Below, piece by piece: positions 1-8,119 of a stretch of 64,000 bases of DNA (position 1 is its first letter; every line of letters starts with the position of its first letter). The translations under genes were made by a program, and so were the position numbers. The DNA is from Rhodovulum tesquicola. Lineage in GTDB: Bacteria; Pseudomonadota; Alphaproteobacteria; Rhodobacterales; Rhodobacteraceae. The notes under the pieces were generated by a model, which saw only the letters and a program-made list of their open reading frames with translations, searched no databases and was not told where the DNA came from. The stretch lies in contig NZ_JAMYDV010000010.1 in the NCBI RefSeq assembly GCF_024128855.1, positions 62,001-126,000 of the forward strand, in the 5' to 3' direction.

Positions 1-830
1 TCGAGGATGCGGTTCAGGCAGGCAACGCGCCGGTGGGCCACGGGCCGACCTATTACGCGGCGGGCAAGAACCCGGCGCTGCACTGGTTCACGGGCGTTCC
101 CTTCGGGATGACTTCGGCCGAGCATTTCGCGTGGCTGCGCTGGGGCGGCGGACAGGCGATCTGGGACGAGATCTATGCCCAGCGCAATCTCAAGCCCTTC
201 TATTCGGGCAATTCCAACACCCAGTCCGGCGGCTGGTTCAAGCGCCCCGTCGAAAGCGTCGACAGCCTGCGCGGCATGAACATGCGCATCGCCGGGCTGG
301 GCGGCGAGATCTATCGCAAGCTTGGCGTGAACGCTGTGCTGATGCCCCCGCCCGAGATATTCCAGGCGCTGCAATCGGGCGCGATCGACGCCGCCGAATG
401 GGTCGGGCCGATGCTGGATCAGGCCTTCGGGCTGCAAAAGCTGACGGATCTGTGCTATGTTCCCGCCTTCAACGAGCCGGGCGCGGGGCTGGCCATCGTC
501 TTCAACGCCGATGCCTGGGCCGAACTGACCCCCGACCTGCAAGCGATCTGCGAGGCGGCGGCCTATGCCGCAGCCCTCGAGGTGCAGGCGCAGTTCGACT
601 ATTACAACGCCAAGGCGATGGCCGATCTCAAGGCGCAGGGCGTGCGGTTCCTGCCCTTCCCCGAGGACGTGATCGCCGCGCTGCGGAACGCCTGGGCCGA
701 GGTTCAGGACGACCTGACCGCGGCGAATGCCGATGTCGCGAAGGTGCGCGAAAGCTATGACGCCTATCTGGCCCAGGCGCGCGACTATGCCGGCGAAATG
801 ACCCTGCCGCTGCTTGCGGGCCGGATCTGA
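1..830 (+). CDS. TRAP transporter substrate-binding protein, DctP/TakP type (3' part only)
   Basis: This is the C-terminal part, about 276 residues, of a periplasmic solute receptor for a tripartite ATP-independent periplasmic (TRAP) transporter. The frame is open to the left edge, so the true start and signal peptide lie outside the window; the GTG at 33 is internal. The family is recognised from the central segment containing RIAGLGGEIYRKLGV, then the PPPEIFQALQSGAIDAAEW block. That second block carries the ligand-contacting tryptophan and the conserved helix of receptors such as Rhodobacter TakP, which bind 2-oxo acids and other small carboxylates. The membrane subunits are not visible to the right, because the next gene is convergent. 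The ligand cannot be assigned from sequence. Confidence 0.88.
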   Translation, partial: EDAVQAGNAPVGHGPTYYAAGKNPALHWFTGVPFGMTSAEHFAWLRWGGGQAIWDEIYAQRNLKPFYSGNSNTQSGGWFKRPVESVDSLRGMNMRIAGLGGEIYRKLGVNAVLMPPPEIFQALQSGAIDAAEWVGPMLDQAFGLQKLTDLCYVPAFNEPGAGLAIVFNADAWAELTPDLQAICEAAAYAAALEVQAQFDYYNAKAMADLKAQGVRFLPFPEDVIAALRNAWAEVQDDLTAANADVAKVRESYDAYLAQARDYAGEMTLPLLAGRI

Positions 831-861
831 GCATCGGGGCCGGTCGCCCAGGCGGCCGGCC

Positions 862-1716
862 CTAGCCTTCGCGGGTCTCGCCTTCGAGGATCGCGGCCAG
901 CCCCGCCCGGTAATCGGGATGGCGCAGGTGGATGCCGAGTTCCGTCTTGATCCGGTCGTTGCGCACCCGCTTGGATTCCGCGTAGAAACTGGCGGCCATC
1001 GGGCCCAGATCGGCGGCCTCGAACGGGATCTCGGGCGGCACCGGCAGGCCCAGCATCCTCGCGGCAAAGGCGATCACGTCCTGCGCGGGCGCGGGTTCGT
1101 CATCGGCGACGTTGTAGACCGCACCGGGATTCGGCCGCGCCATCGAGGCGGCAAGCACCTGCGCGATATCCTCGACATGGATGCGCGAGAAGACCTGCCC
1201 CTCCTTGACGATCCGCTGCGCATTGCCCTCGCGCAGCCGGTCGATGGCAGACCGGCCCGGACCATAGATGCCCGGCAGCCGGAAAATGTGCAGCGGCAGG
1301 CCCAGCCCCGCCCATTCCGCCTCGGCCGCCACGCGTGCCGCACCGCGCCCGGTGGCAGGCGTCAGCGGCGTCGCCTCGTCGACCCAGCCGCCCCGATGGT
1401 CGCCATAGACCCCCGTTGTGGACAGGTAGCCGACCCAGACCAGATGCCGGGCCGCGCACAGCGCCTCGCCCAGCGCGGCCACCACCGGATCGCCACCAGC
1501 CCCGGGCGGCACGGAACTCAAGACATGGGTCGCCGCGGCCAGCGCCGGGCGCAGATCGTCGCCGGGCCAGATCACCGGCTCGACCCCTTCGGCGCGCAGC
1601 TCGTGCGCCCGCGCCGGGCTGCGGGTAGTGCCGATCACGCGCCAGCCCGGGCCAAGCACCCGGCCCAGTTCGCGCGCGGAATAGCCATGCCCGATGGAAA
1701 GAAGCGTTCCTGTCAT
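862..1716 (-). CDS. NAD(P)-binding SDR-family oxidoreductase (NAD-dependent epimerase-like, YeeZ type)
   Basis: A 284-residue Rossmann-fold protein. The N-terminus has the nucleotide-binding loop SIGHGYSARELGRVL, a variant glycine-rich motif typical of short atypical/extended SDR proteins annotated as YeeZ-like. Further on are STTGVYGD, with the SDR-type Tyr region, and RLPGIYGPGRS, common in nucleoside-diphosphate-sugar epimerase-like proteins. The ATG at 1716 was chosen because the Rossmann strand starts directly after it; the upstream in-frame extension is arginine-rich and looks non-coding. No clear Shine-Dalgarno is present. The gene is divergent from amn and convergent with the TRAP gene. 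The substrate is unknown. Confidence 0.8.
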   Translation of the reverse strand: MTGTLLSIGHGYSARELGRVLGPGWRVIGTTRSPARAHELRAEGVEPVIWPGDDLRPALAAATHVLSSVPPGAGGDPVVAALGEALCAARHLVWVGYLSTTGVYGDHRGGWVDEATPLTPATGRGAARVAAEAEWAGLGLPLHIFRLPGIYGPGRSAIDRLREGNAQRIVKEGQVFSRIHVEDIAQVLAASMARPNPGAVYNVADDEPAPAQDVIAFAARMLGLPVPPEIPFEAADLGPMAASFYAESKRVRNDRIKTELGIHLRHPDYRAGLAAILEGETREG

Positions 1717-1827
1717 GCGCCCAGCATCGCGCGCCCGGCGCCGCGCGGCAAGGGGGCGCGCGCAGGGCTTGCGCCGGGCGGCCAAAGCGTGAAACCTGTC
1801 CCGGCACAGCCCAGGGACGCCACATAG

Positions 1828-3312
1828 ATGCAGGACCATGCCGATGAACTGCCGCTTGTCGGCCCCGAACTGCCCGGAGCGGAGGCGTTCACCGATGCCG
1901 GGGCGGCGGTCGCGCGTCTGGCCGGGATCTACCAGACCTCGCGCAGTTTCCTGCGCGAGCGTTTCCGCGAAACCCTTGCGGGCCAGGCGCCGAGGGCACG
2001 GTTCCGCGCGGTCTATCCGCAGGTGCGCTTTTCAACCGCGACCCATGCGCAGGTCGACAGCCGCCTGAGCTTTGGCCATGTCGCCGAGCCCGGAACCTAT
2101 GCCGCGACGATCACGCGGCCGGACCTGTTCGCCAATTACCTGCGCCAGCAGATCGGCCTGTTGATCGCCAATCACGGCCAGACCGTGGTGATCGGTCCGT
2201 CAGAGACGCCGATCCCGGTGCATTTCGCGGTGACGGGCGAAACCGGGCTGTCCGTCCCGCAAGAGGGCGTTCTTGACTATCCGCTGCGCGATCTGTTCGA
2301 CGTGCCCGATCTGAACACCACGAACGACGACATCGTGAACGGCACGCTGGCGCTGGCCGAGGGGGCTGCCCGCCCGCTGGCCCCCTTTACCGCGCAGAGG
2401 GTGGATTATTCGCTGGCGCGGCTTGAACATTATACCGCCACGGCACCGGAACATTTCCAGAACCACGTCCTGTTCACCAACTACCAATTCTATGTCGAGG
2501 AATTCGAGGCGTTCGCCCGAGCCGCGCTGGCCGATCCGGCCTCGGGCTACACCGCCTTCGTCGGCCCCGGCAATGCCGAGATCACCGCGCCCGACGCGCC
2601 CCTGCCCGCCCCGGCCAAGCTGCCGCAGATGCCGACCTATCACCTGAAACGCGCCGACGGGCAGGGCATCACGCTGGTCAATATCGGCGTCGGCCCCTCG
2701 AACGCAAAGACGGCGACCGACCATATCGCGGTCCTGCGCCCGCATGCCTGGATCATGGTCGGCCATTGCGCCGGGCTGCGCAACAGCCAGCGGCTGGGCG
2801 ATTTCGTGCTGGCGCATGGCTATCTGCGTGACGATCACGTTCTGGACGACGATCTGCCGGTCTGGGTGCCGATCCCGGCGCTCGCGGAAATCCAGGTGGC
2901 CCTTCAGGAGGCGGTGGCGCAGATCACGCAGCTTGACGGCTATGAACTCAAGCGCATCATGCGCACCGGCACGGTGGCCACCATCGACAACCGCAACTGG
3001 GAGCTGCGCGACCAGTCCGGCCCGGTGCAGCGGCTGTCACAGTCGCGCGCCATCGCGCTGGACATGGAAAGCGCGACCATTGCGGCCAACGGGTTCCGGT
3101 TCCGGGTGCCCTATGGCACGCTTCTATGCGTATCGGACAAGCCGCTGCATGGCGAACTCAAGCTGCCGGGCATGGCCAGCGACTTCTACAAGACCCAGGT
3201 CTCGCGCCATCTGGCCATCGGAATCCGCGCGATGGAGCGGTTGCGCGACATGCCGCTGGAGCGGATTCACAGCCGCAAGCTGCGCAGCTTCGAGGAAACG
3301 GCCTTCCTCTAG
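1828..3312 (+). CDS. amn: AMP nucleosidase
   Basis: A 494-residue cytoplasmic enzyme that hydrolyses AMP to adenine and ribose 5-phosphate (EC 3.2.2.4) and so limits AMP pools and feeds purine salvage. Its length matches the family (about 480-490). It has the family's N-terminal alpha/beta domain followed by a nucleoside-phosphorylase-like C-terminal domain from about residue 270. Visible there are NIGVGPSNAKTATDH, the phosphate-binding type MVGHCAGLRNSQ, and IALDMESATIAANG, the purine-phosphorylase-type ribose-binding Met-Glu-Ser. The ATG is preceded by AGGGA at about 11 bases. The gene is monocistronic as far as can be seen, with an HU gene 127 bases downstream under its own promoter. Confidence 0.93.
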   Translation: MQDHADELPLVGPELPGAEAFTDAGAAVARLAGIYQTSRSFLRERFRETLAGQAPRARFRAVYPQVRFSTATHAQVDSRLSFGHVAEPGTYAATITRPDLFANYLRQQIGLLIANHGQTVVIGPSETPIPVHFAVTGETGLSVPQEGVLDYPLRDLFDVPDLNTTNDDIVNGTLALAEGAARPLAPFTAQRVDYSLARLEHYTATAPEHFQNHVLFTNYQFYVEEFEAFARAALADPASGYTAFVGPGNAEITAPDAPLPAPAKLPQMPTYHLKRADGQGITLVNIGVGPSNAKTATDHIAVLRPHAWIMVGHCAGLRNSQRLGDFVLAHGYLRDDHVLDDDLPVWVPIPALAEIQVALQEAVAQITQLDGYELKRIMRTGTVATIDNRNWELRDQSGPVQRLSQSRAIALDMESATIAANGFRFRVPYGTLLCVSDKPLHGELKLPGMASDFYKTQVSRHLAIGIRAMERLRDMPLERIHSRKLRSFEETAFL

Positions 3313-3365
3313 GCGGAAAACGCCCACAAAATGCGTGAAAACCGGTGATTTCAATCCACAAATCG

Positions 3366-3394
3366 TTGTGTGCCGCCGCAATATCGAGTTTAAT
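3366..3394 (+). promoter_or_regulatory. Candidate sigma-70-type promoter of the HU gene
   Basis: TTGTGT, a 17-base spacer, then TTTAAT, in an unusually AT-rich patch of the gap between amn and the HU gene. It is followed by a leader of about 40 bases and a good GAGGAG Shine-Dalgarno before the ATG at 3440. Assigned by eye; no transcription-start data. Confidence 0.45.
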
Positions 3395-3439
3395 CCCCAG
3401 GATGAGCCCCCACAGAGGGCACGAACGAGGAGACCCTAG

Positions 3440-3727
3440 ATGTCGAAACCGATGACCAAGACCCAGCTCGTCGCGGCCCTGGCCGAAGAAATGGGCGCTG
3501 ACAAGAAGACCGCGACGGCGGCACTGGACGCGGTGACCAGCATCATCACCCGCGAAGTGGCGGCGGGCGGCTCGGTGACCCTGCCGGGCGTGGGCAAGAT
3601 CTACTGCCGCGAGCGGCCCGAGCGCATGGTGCGCAACCCTGCCACCGGCGAGCAGTTCCAGAAGCCCTCGGACAAGGTCGTCAAGATGACCATTGCCAAG
3701 GCCCTGAAGGACAGCGTGAACGGCTGA
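3440..3727 (+). CDS. hup: HU-family DNA-binding protein
   Basis: A 95-residue histone-like nucleoid protein of the HU/IHF fold. The N-terminal helices (MTKTQLVAALAEEMGADKKT) form the dimer body. The beta arm is recognisable at about residues 50-75 as GVGKIYCRERPERMVRNPATGE, with the arginine-rich segment and the Pro in RNPATGE that intercalates DNA in this family. A C-terminal helix rich in Lys follows (KVVKMTIAKALKD). The arm reads KIYCRERPER rather than the more usual F-V-R/K motif, a mild divergence. It is preceded by GAGGAG and followed at once by a rho-independent terminator, so it is a single-gene unit. Confidence 0.93.
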   Translation: MSKPMTKTQLVAALAEEMGADKKTATAALDAVTSIITREVAAGGSVTLPGVGKIYCRERPERMVRNPATGEQFQKPSDKVVKMTIAKALKDSVNG

Positions 3728-3761
3728 GGCCCAAGCCTTTCCGCGCTGCCGGAAACGGTTC

Positions 3762-3792
3762 AGGGTCGCCCGCGTGGCGGCCCTTTCGCTTT
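3762..3792 (+). terminator. Rho-independent terminator of the HU gene
   Basis: Stem AGGGTCGCC / GGCGGCCCT (nine pairs including one G-U) with loop CGCGT, followed by the T-rich tail TTCGCTTT. It ends just before the ribosome-binding site of the next gene. Confidence 0.75.
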
Positions 3793-3802
3793 GGGGGGAG
3801 CA

Positions 3803-4699
3803 ATGGATCTGCGCGCGCTGGCGATGGGCCTGGCCTTCGCCTTCATCTGGGCCTCGGCCTTCACCTCGGCGCGGATCATCGTCGCCGATACCCCGCCCCT
3901 TGGCGCACTGGCGCTGCGCTTCCTGATCTCGGGGCTTCTGGGCATCGGGATAGCGCTGGCGCTGGGGCAAAGCTGGCGGCTGACGCGCGAGCAATGGCGT
4001 GCCACGCTGATCTTCGGCATCAGCCAGAACGCGCTGTATCTGGGCCTGAACTTCGTCGCGATGCAAACGCTCGAAGCCTCGATGGCGGCGATCATCGCGT
4101 CCACCATGCCGCTTCTGGTGGCGCTGTTCGGCTGGCTGGTGCTGCGCGAAAAGGTGCGGCCGCTGGGCACGCTGGGGCTGGTGATCGGTTTTGCCGGGGT
4201 GGCGATCATCATGGGCAGCCGGATCACCGGCGGCGTCGATCTCTATGGGTTGTTGCTGTGCATCGGCGGGGTCTTTGCGCTGACCGCGGCGACGCTGGCG
4301 GTCCGGAGCGCCTCGTCGGGCGGCAATGTGCTGATGATCGTCGGGCTCCAGATGCTGGTGGGCGCGGCGGCGCTGGCACTGGCCTCCGCCGTAGCGGGCG
4401 AAAGCCCCGAGGTGCGCTGGGGCTGGCCGCTGGTCCTTGCCTTTGCCTACACGACGATCTTTCCGGGTCTCGTCGCCACGCTGATCTGGTTCCTGCTGGT
4501 GCGCCGGATCGGCGCGGTGCGGGCGGCGACCTTCCACTTCCTCAGCCCGTTCTTCGGCGTGTCCATCGCCGCGCTCCTGCTGGGCGAGACGCTGGGGCCG
4601 CTGGACGTGACGGGTGTCGTCGTCATCATGGCGGGAATCCTGGCCGTGCAATTGTCGAAACAGACCCGCACGACCGCGCCGTCCGACCGCCAAGGCTGA
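3803..4699 (+). CDS. DMT-superfamily (EamA) membrane transporter
   Basis: A 298-residue inner-membrane protein with about ten hydrophobic segments arranged as two EamA repeats of five, the usual architecture of drug/metabolite exporters. The first repeat has FAFIWASAFTSARI and later MPLLVALFGWLVLREKV, the typical end of the EamA domain. The second repeat ends in SPFFGVSIAALLLGETLG. The ATG at 3803 is preferred over an in-frame TTG twelve bases upstream because GGGGGGAG sits four bases before it. The substrate is unknown; the family mostly exports amino acids and related metabolites. It lies just behind the HU terminator, so the promoter must be inside or read through that element. Confidence 0.87.
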   Translation: MDLRALAMGLAFAFIWASAFTSARIIVADTPPLGALALRFLISGLLGIGIALALGQSWRLTREQWRATLIFGISQNALYLGLNFVAMQTLEASMAAIIASTMPLLVALFGWLVLREKVRPLGTLGLVIGFAGVAIIMGSRITGGVDLYGLLLCIGGVFALTAATLAVRSASSGGNVLMIVGLQMLVGAAALALASAVAGESPEVRWGWPLVLAFAYTTIFPGLVATLIWFLLVRRIGAVRAATFHFLSPFFGVSIAALLLGETLGPLDVTGVVVIMAGILAVQLSKQTRTTAPSDRQG

Positions 4700-4729
4700 C
4701 CGTCCACGGGGGCGCTCGCCCGTAAAGCG

Positions 4730-4758
4730 TTGGATAACGCCGCGCCGCCCCCTATGCT
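4730..4758 (+). promoter_or_regulatory. Candidate promoter of the pqi operon, placing the start point at the pqiA ATG
   Basis: TTGGAT, exactly 17 bases, then TATGCT. The -10 box ends seven bases before the ATG at 4766, so the transcript probably begins at or within a base or two of the start codon (leaderless). The alternative ATG at 4754 lies inside the -10 box and could not be used from this promoter. Confidence 0.5.
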
Positions 4759-4765
4759 GGTGCCC

Positions 4766-5428
4766 ATGACCCCCTTTGACGAGCCGCAAACCACACCCCC
4801 TGCTCCGAATGCCGCCGGGCCGGACCTGGCCGCGCTGATCGCCTGCCCGCGCTGCGATGCGGTCTATCGCGCGGTCCAGCCCGGCCCCGGCGAGCGCGCG
4901 GTCTGCGCATCCTGCAAGACGGTGCTGATCGCGCCGCGTCGCCGGGCGGGCCAGCACCTGATCGCGGTCGCCGTGGCGGTCGTGGTGCTGGTGGTGGCGG
5001 CAACGCTGGCCCCCTTCCTCGCCATCGAGGCGGCGGGGCGCAGCAATGCCAGTTCGGTGCTTGACGCCGCGCTGGCCTTTGCCGCAACCGGGCCGGTCGC
5101 GATCCTTGCGCTGGCGGTGGCGGCGCTGATCGTCTTCATCCCGGTGCTGCGCGCGCTTCTGGTGATCTATGTGCTCGGCCCGGTCGTTCTGGACCGTCCG
5201 CCCGCGCCCCATGCCGCCGCCGCGTTCCGGCTGTCCGAGGACCTGCGGCCCTGGTCGATGGCCGAGATCTTCGTCATCGGCTGTGCGGTCGCGCTGGTCA
5301 AGATCGCCGATCTGGCGCAAGTCCATTTCGGCCCCGCCTTCTGGATGTTCGCCGCCCTTGTCGTTCTGGTGGTGGTGCAGGACGGATTCATGTGCAGGTA
5401 TTCGGTATGGAAATCGCTGGAACGCTGA
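4766..5428 (+). CDS. pqiA: Paraquat-inducible protein A domain protein, first half (PqiA1)
   Basis: A 220-residue inner-membrane protein corresponding to one PqiA domain. It starts with a rubredoxin-like zinc ribbon (CPRC at about residues 24-27, CASC about 18 residues later), followed by four hydrophobic segments. The PqiA/B/C system is thought to link inner and outer membranes and move lipids with the MCE protein PqiB. In E. coli PqiA is a single protein of about 417 residues with two such domains; here the two domains are separate genes. The start at ATG 4766 is chosen because the promoter -10 covers the earlier candidates. The next gene begins 22 bases inside this one. Confidence 0.85.
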   Translation: MTPFDEPQTTPPAPNAAGPDLAALIACPRCDAVYRAVQPGPGERAVCASCKTVLIAPRRRAGQHLIAVAVAVVVLVVAATLAPFLAIEAAGRSNASSVLDAALAFAATGPVAILALAVAALIVFIPVLRALLVIYVLGPVVLDRPPAPHAAAAFRLSEDLRPWSMAEIFVIGCAVALVKIADLAQVHFGPAFWMFAALVVLVVVQDGFMCRYSVWKSLER

Positions 5429-6036
5429 GAACCGCGCGCGAGATGGGGCTGGTGGCCTGCACAAGCTGCACCCGGGTCTGGCCCGCGGGCACGGATCGCT
5501 GCGGGCGCTGCGGGCATCGGTTGCACACGCGCGCGCCGATGGCGCTGCAACGGGTCTGGGCGTGGTGGCTGGTCGGCGTGATCGCCTATGTGCCCGCCAA
5601 TCTCTACCCGATGCTGTCCACCCGCACGCTCGTCGCCTCGCAGGAGGCCACGATCATCGGCGGCGCGGTCGACCTGGCCCGCCACGGCAACTGGGGCATC
5701 GCGCTGGTGATCCTGACCGCCTCGGTCGCAATCCCGCTGGGCAAGTTCCTGGCCATTGCCATGCTGGCGCTGGGCGTGCGCCATGGCAGCGCGCTGTCCG
5801 GCAGCCGCCGCCAACAGCTTTACCAGGTGGTGGAATATATCGGCCGCTGGTCCATGATCGACGTCTTCGTGGTCGCGATCCTTGCCTCGCTGGTGCAGCT
5901 TGGCGCCGTCGCCTCGGTCAGCCCGGGCCCGGCCAGCCTGTTCTTTGCGCTTTCGGTGATCTTCACCATGCTGTCGGCACAAAGCTTCGACAGCCGCCTG
6001 ATCTGGGACGCCGCGCGGGAGGGGCGCCGCGCATGA
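5407..6036 (+). CDS. pqiA: Paraquat-inducible protein A domain protein, second half (PqiA2)
   Basis: A 209-residue membrane protein forming the second PqiA domain. It has its own zinc ribbon (CTSC at about residues 18-21, CGRCGHRLH after it), then four membrane segments. Signature stretches of the family are visible: YVPANLYPMLSTRTL after the first helix, and VVEYIGRWSMIDVFVVAIL. The start overlaps the end of the first PqiA gene in another frame (GTG 5392 is an alternative), and the stop overlaps the pqiB start as ATGA, so translation is probably coupled along the operon. The partner of PqiA1 is inferred from gene order. Confidence 0.87.
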   Translation: MEIAGTLRTAREMGLVACTSCTRVWPAGTDRCGRCGHRLHTRAPMALQRVWAWWLVGVIAYVPANLYPMLSTRTLVASQEATIIGGAVDLARHGNWGIALVILTASVAIPLGKFLAIAMLALGVRHGSALSGSRRQQLYQVVEYIGRWSMIDVFVVAILASLVQLGAVASVSPGPASLFFALSVIFTMLSAQSFDSRLIWDAAREGRRA

Positions 6037-8117
6037 CCGACCTGCCGCCCGAAACCCCCGTCGAGCCCGCCCGCCGCAGCCTTGTGGAACGGCTCTCCAT
6101 CGTCTGGGTGATCCCGGCCGCGGCGCTGGCGATCGCGCTGGGGGTGGCCTGGAACAGCTATGCCGAACGCGGCCCGCTTCTGGAGCTGGTGTTCGAGACC
6201 GCCTCGGGCATCCGCGCGGGCGAGACCGAGCTGCGCTATCGCGACGTGACCGTGGGGATCGTGGAAAGCGTCGCCTTCACCGAGGGGCTGGACCGGGTGC
6301 TGGTCGGCGTCCGGCTGGATCGCGACGTGGCCGAATTCGTGGACGAGGACGCGCAATTCTGGGTGGTCCGCGCCGAGGTGACGCCGCGCGGCGTGTCGGG
6401 GCTGGAAACCGTGCTGTCGGGCACCTTCATCGAGGGCATCTGGGACGACACGCCCCGCGGCTTCGTCCAGCGCCACGAGGCTTCGACCACCGCACCGCTG
6501 AACCGCGAGGGGCGCGCCGCGCTCCGGCTGCGGTTGCGTGCGGCAGGCTCGGCCTCGCTGACGGCCGAGGCGCCCATCGTCTATCGCGGCATCGAGGTCG
6601 GCCGGATCGGCCGGGCCGAAGTGTCCGAGGACGGCGCCACGGTCGAGGCCGAGGCCATCATCTTCGCCCCGCATGACCGGCTGATTTCCTCGGCAACGCG
6701 GTTCTGGGATACCTCGGGTTTCCGCTTCTCGCTGGGGCCGGGGGGCGCGCGGCTCGATTTCGACTCGATCGCCTCGCTGGTCTCGGGCGGGATCACCTTC
6801 CGCACCGTGGTTTCGGGGGGCGCGCCGGTCGAGCCGGGCACGCAGTTCAACGTCTATTCCGACGAAGCCGCGGCGCGCGCCAGCCTGTTCGGCGCGGATG
6901 AGGGCGAGTTGCTGACGCTGACCGTGATCTTCGAGGAGAATGTCAGCGGTCTAGCCGTGGACGCGCCCGTGGACCTGGGCGGCATCCGCATCGGCAAGGT
7001 CACGGCGCTGGGCGGGATCGTGGATGCCGCGCGCTTCGGCGACGAGCGGGTGCGCCTGACCGCGACGCTGGCGATCCGGCCGGGCCAGTTGGGCCTTGAC
7101 GGCAGGCCCGACCCCGAAGCCGCGCTTGATTACCTTGCCGCCCGCGTGGACGAGGGGCTGCGCGCGCGGCTGGTCACGGCCTCGCTGCTGACCGGCGGGC
7201 TGAAGGTCGAACTGGTCGAGATGGCCGATGCGCTGCCCGCCGCACTGGATCGCGCGGCAAGCCCGAACCCGGTCCTGCCGACCGCGCCGGCCGAGATCGC
7301 CGATGCCGCCGCCACCGCCGAGGGGATCTATAACCGTATCAATGCCTTGCCCATCGAACAGGTGATGGAAAGCGCCATCGCCGCGCTCGACAATATTGCC
7401 CGTCTGGCGGGAAGCGAGGATATCCGCGCCGTGCCGGGAGAGGTGCGCGCCCTGCTGGGCGAGGCGCGCGGGCTTGTCGGCACCGACGAGGCGCAGGCGC
7501 TGCCCGGGCGGCTCTCGGCGGCGGTGGGCGAACTGGAAACGCTGGTCGCGCGGCTGAACGAAAGCGATGCCGCCGGGCGGCTGGGCGCGGCCATCGACGC
7601 GGCCGCCGCCGCCGCCGCACGGGTCGAAAGCACGGTCGAGGGCGTGCCCGACCTGGTGGCCCGCCTGACCGCAATCGCCGAGAATGCCGAGACCGTGCCG
7701 CTGGACGAACTGGCCGCGCGGCTTTCGGCGCTGATGGACGCGGCCGCGCGGCTGGTCGATACCGATGCCGCCCGCGCCCTGCCTGCCGATCTGTCGGCCG
7801 CGCTGGCCGAGTTGCGCAATGTGCTGGCCGAGCTGCGCGACGGCGGCGTGATCGAGAACGCCAATGCAACGCTCGCCTCGGCACGGGCCGCCGCCGACGG
7901 GTTCTCGGCCGCCGCCGAAGACCTGCCCGCCCTTCTGAACCGTGCCCGCGCCGTGCTGGACGAGGCCGCCGCCACGATCCGCGACTATGACGCGACGCGC
8001 GGGGTCGGTCGTGACCTTGGCCCCGCGATCCGCGAGGTCGAGCGCGCCGCCCGCGCCGTCTCGACGCTGGCGCGGACGCTGGAACGCAATCCCAATTCGA
8101 TCCTGTTCGGACGCTAG
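6033..8117 (+). CDS. pqiB: PqiB-type MCE domain protein
   Basis: A 694-residue protein with one N-terminal membrane anchor (LSIVWVIPAAALAIALGVAW, about residues 20-39) and a periplasmic part with three MCE/MlaD domains. The domain cores are visible as GIRAGETELRYRDVTVGIV, then APIVYRGIEVGRIGRAEV, then APVDLGGIRIGKVTALGG. After the third domain comes an alanine/leucine-rich helical region of about 250 residues. MCE proteins form hexameric rings, and PqiB stacks them with a helical needle to make a lipid conduit across the periplasm. E. coli PqiB has about 546 residues, so the C-terminal helical part here is clearly longer. The ATG overlaps the pqiA2 stop. Confidence 0.92.
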   Translation: MTDLPPETPVEPARRSLVERLSIVWVIPAAALAIALGVAWNSYAERGPLLELVFETASGIRAGETELRYRDVTVGIVESVAFTEGLDRVLVGVRLDRDVAEFVDEDAQFWVVRAEVTPRGVSGLETVLSGTFIEGIWDDTPRGFVQRHEASTTAPLNREGRAALRLRLRAAGSASLTAEAPIVYRGIEVGRIGRAEVSEDGATVEAEAIIFAPHDRLISSATRFWDTSGFRFSLGPGGARLDFDSIASLVSGGITFRTVVSGGAPVEPGTQFNVYSDEAAARASLFGADEGELLTLTVIFEENVSGLAVDAPVDLGGIRIGKVTALGGIVDAARFGDERVRLTATLAIRPGQLGLDGRPDPEAALDYLAARVDEGLRARLVTASLLTGGLKVELVEMADALPAALDRAASPNPVLPTAPAEIADAAATAEGIYNRINALPIEQVMESAIAALDNIARLAGSEDIRAVPGEVRALLGEARGLVGTDEAQALPGRLSAAVGELETLVARLNESDAAGRLGAAIDAAAAAAARVESTVEGVPDLVARLTAIAENAETVPLDELAARLSALMDAAARLVDTDAARALPADLSAALAELRNVLAELRDGGVIENANATLASARAAADGFSAAAEDLPALLNRARAVLDEAAATIRDYDATRGVGRDLGPAIREVERAARAVSTLARTLERNPNSILFGR

Positions 8118-8119
8118 AG

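Noticed and set aside
831-861. GGGCCGG...CCGGCCC inverted repeat between the TRAP and SDR genes as a terminator
   Set aside because: Twelve-base loop and no T-rich tail on either strand; could be chance in GC-rich DNA.
3158-5464. A 768-codon minus-strand open frame across amn, HU, the DMT exporter and pqiA
   Set aside because: It runs antisense through four recognised genes and the HU terminator; arginine/glutamine-rich with no family features.
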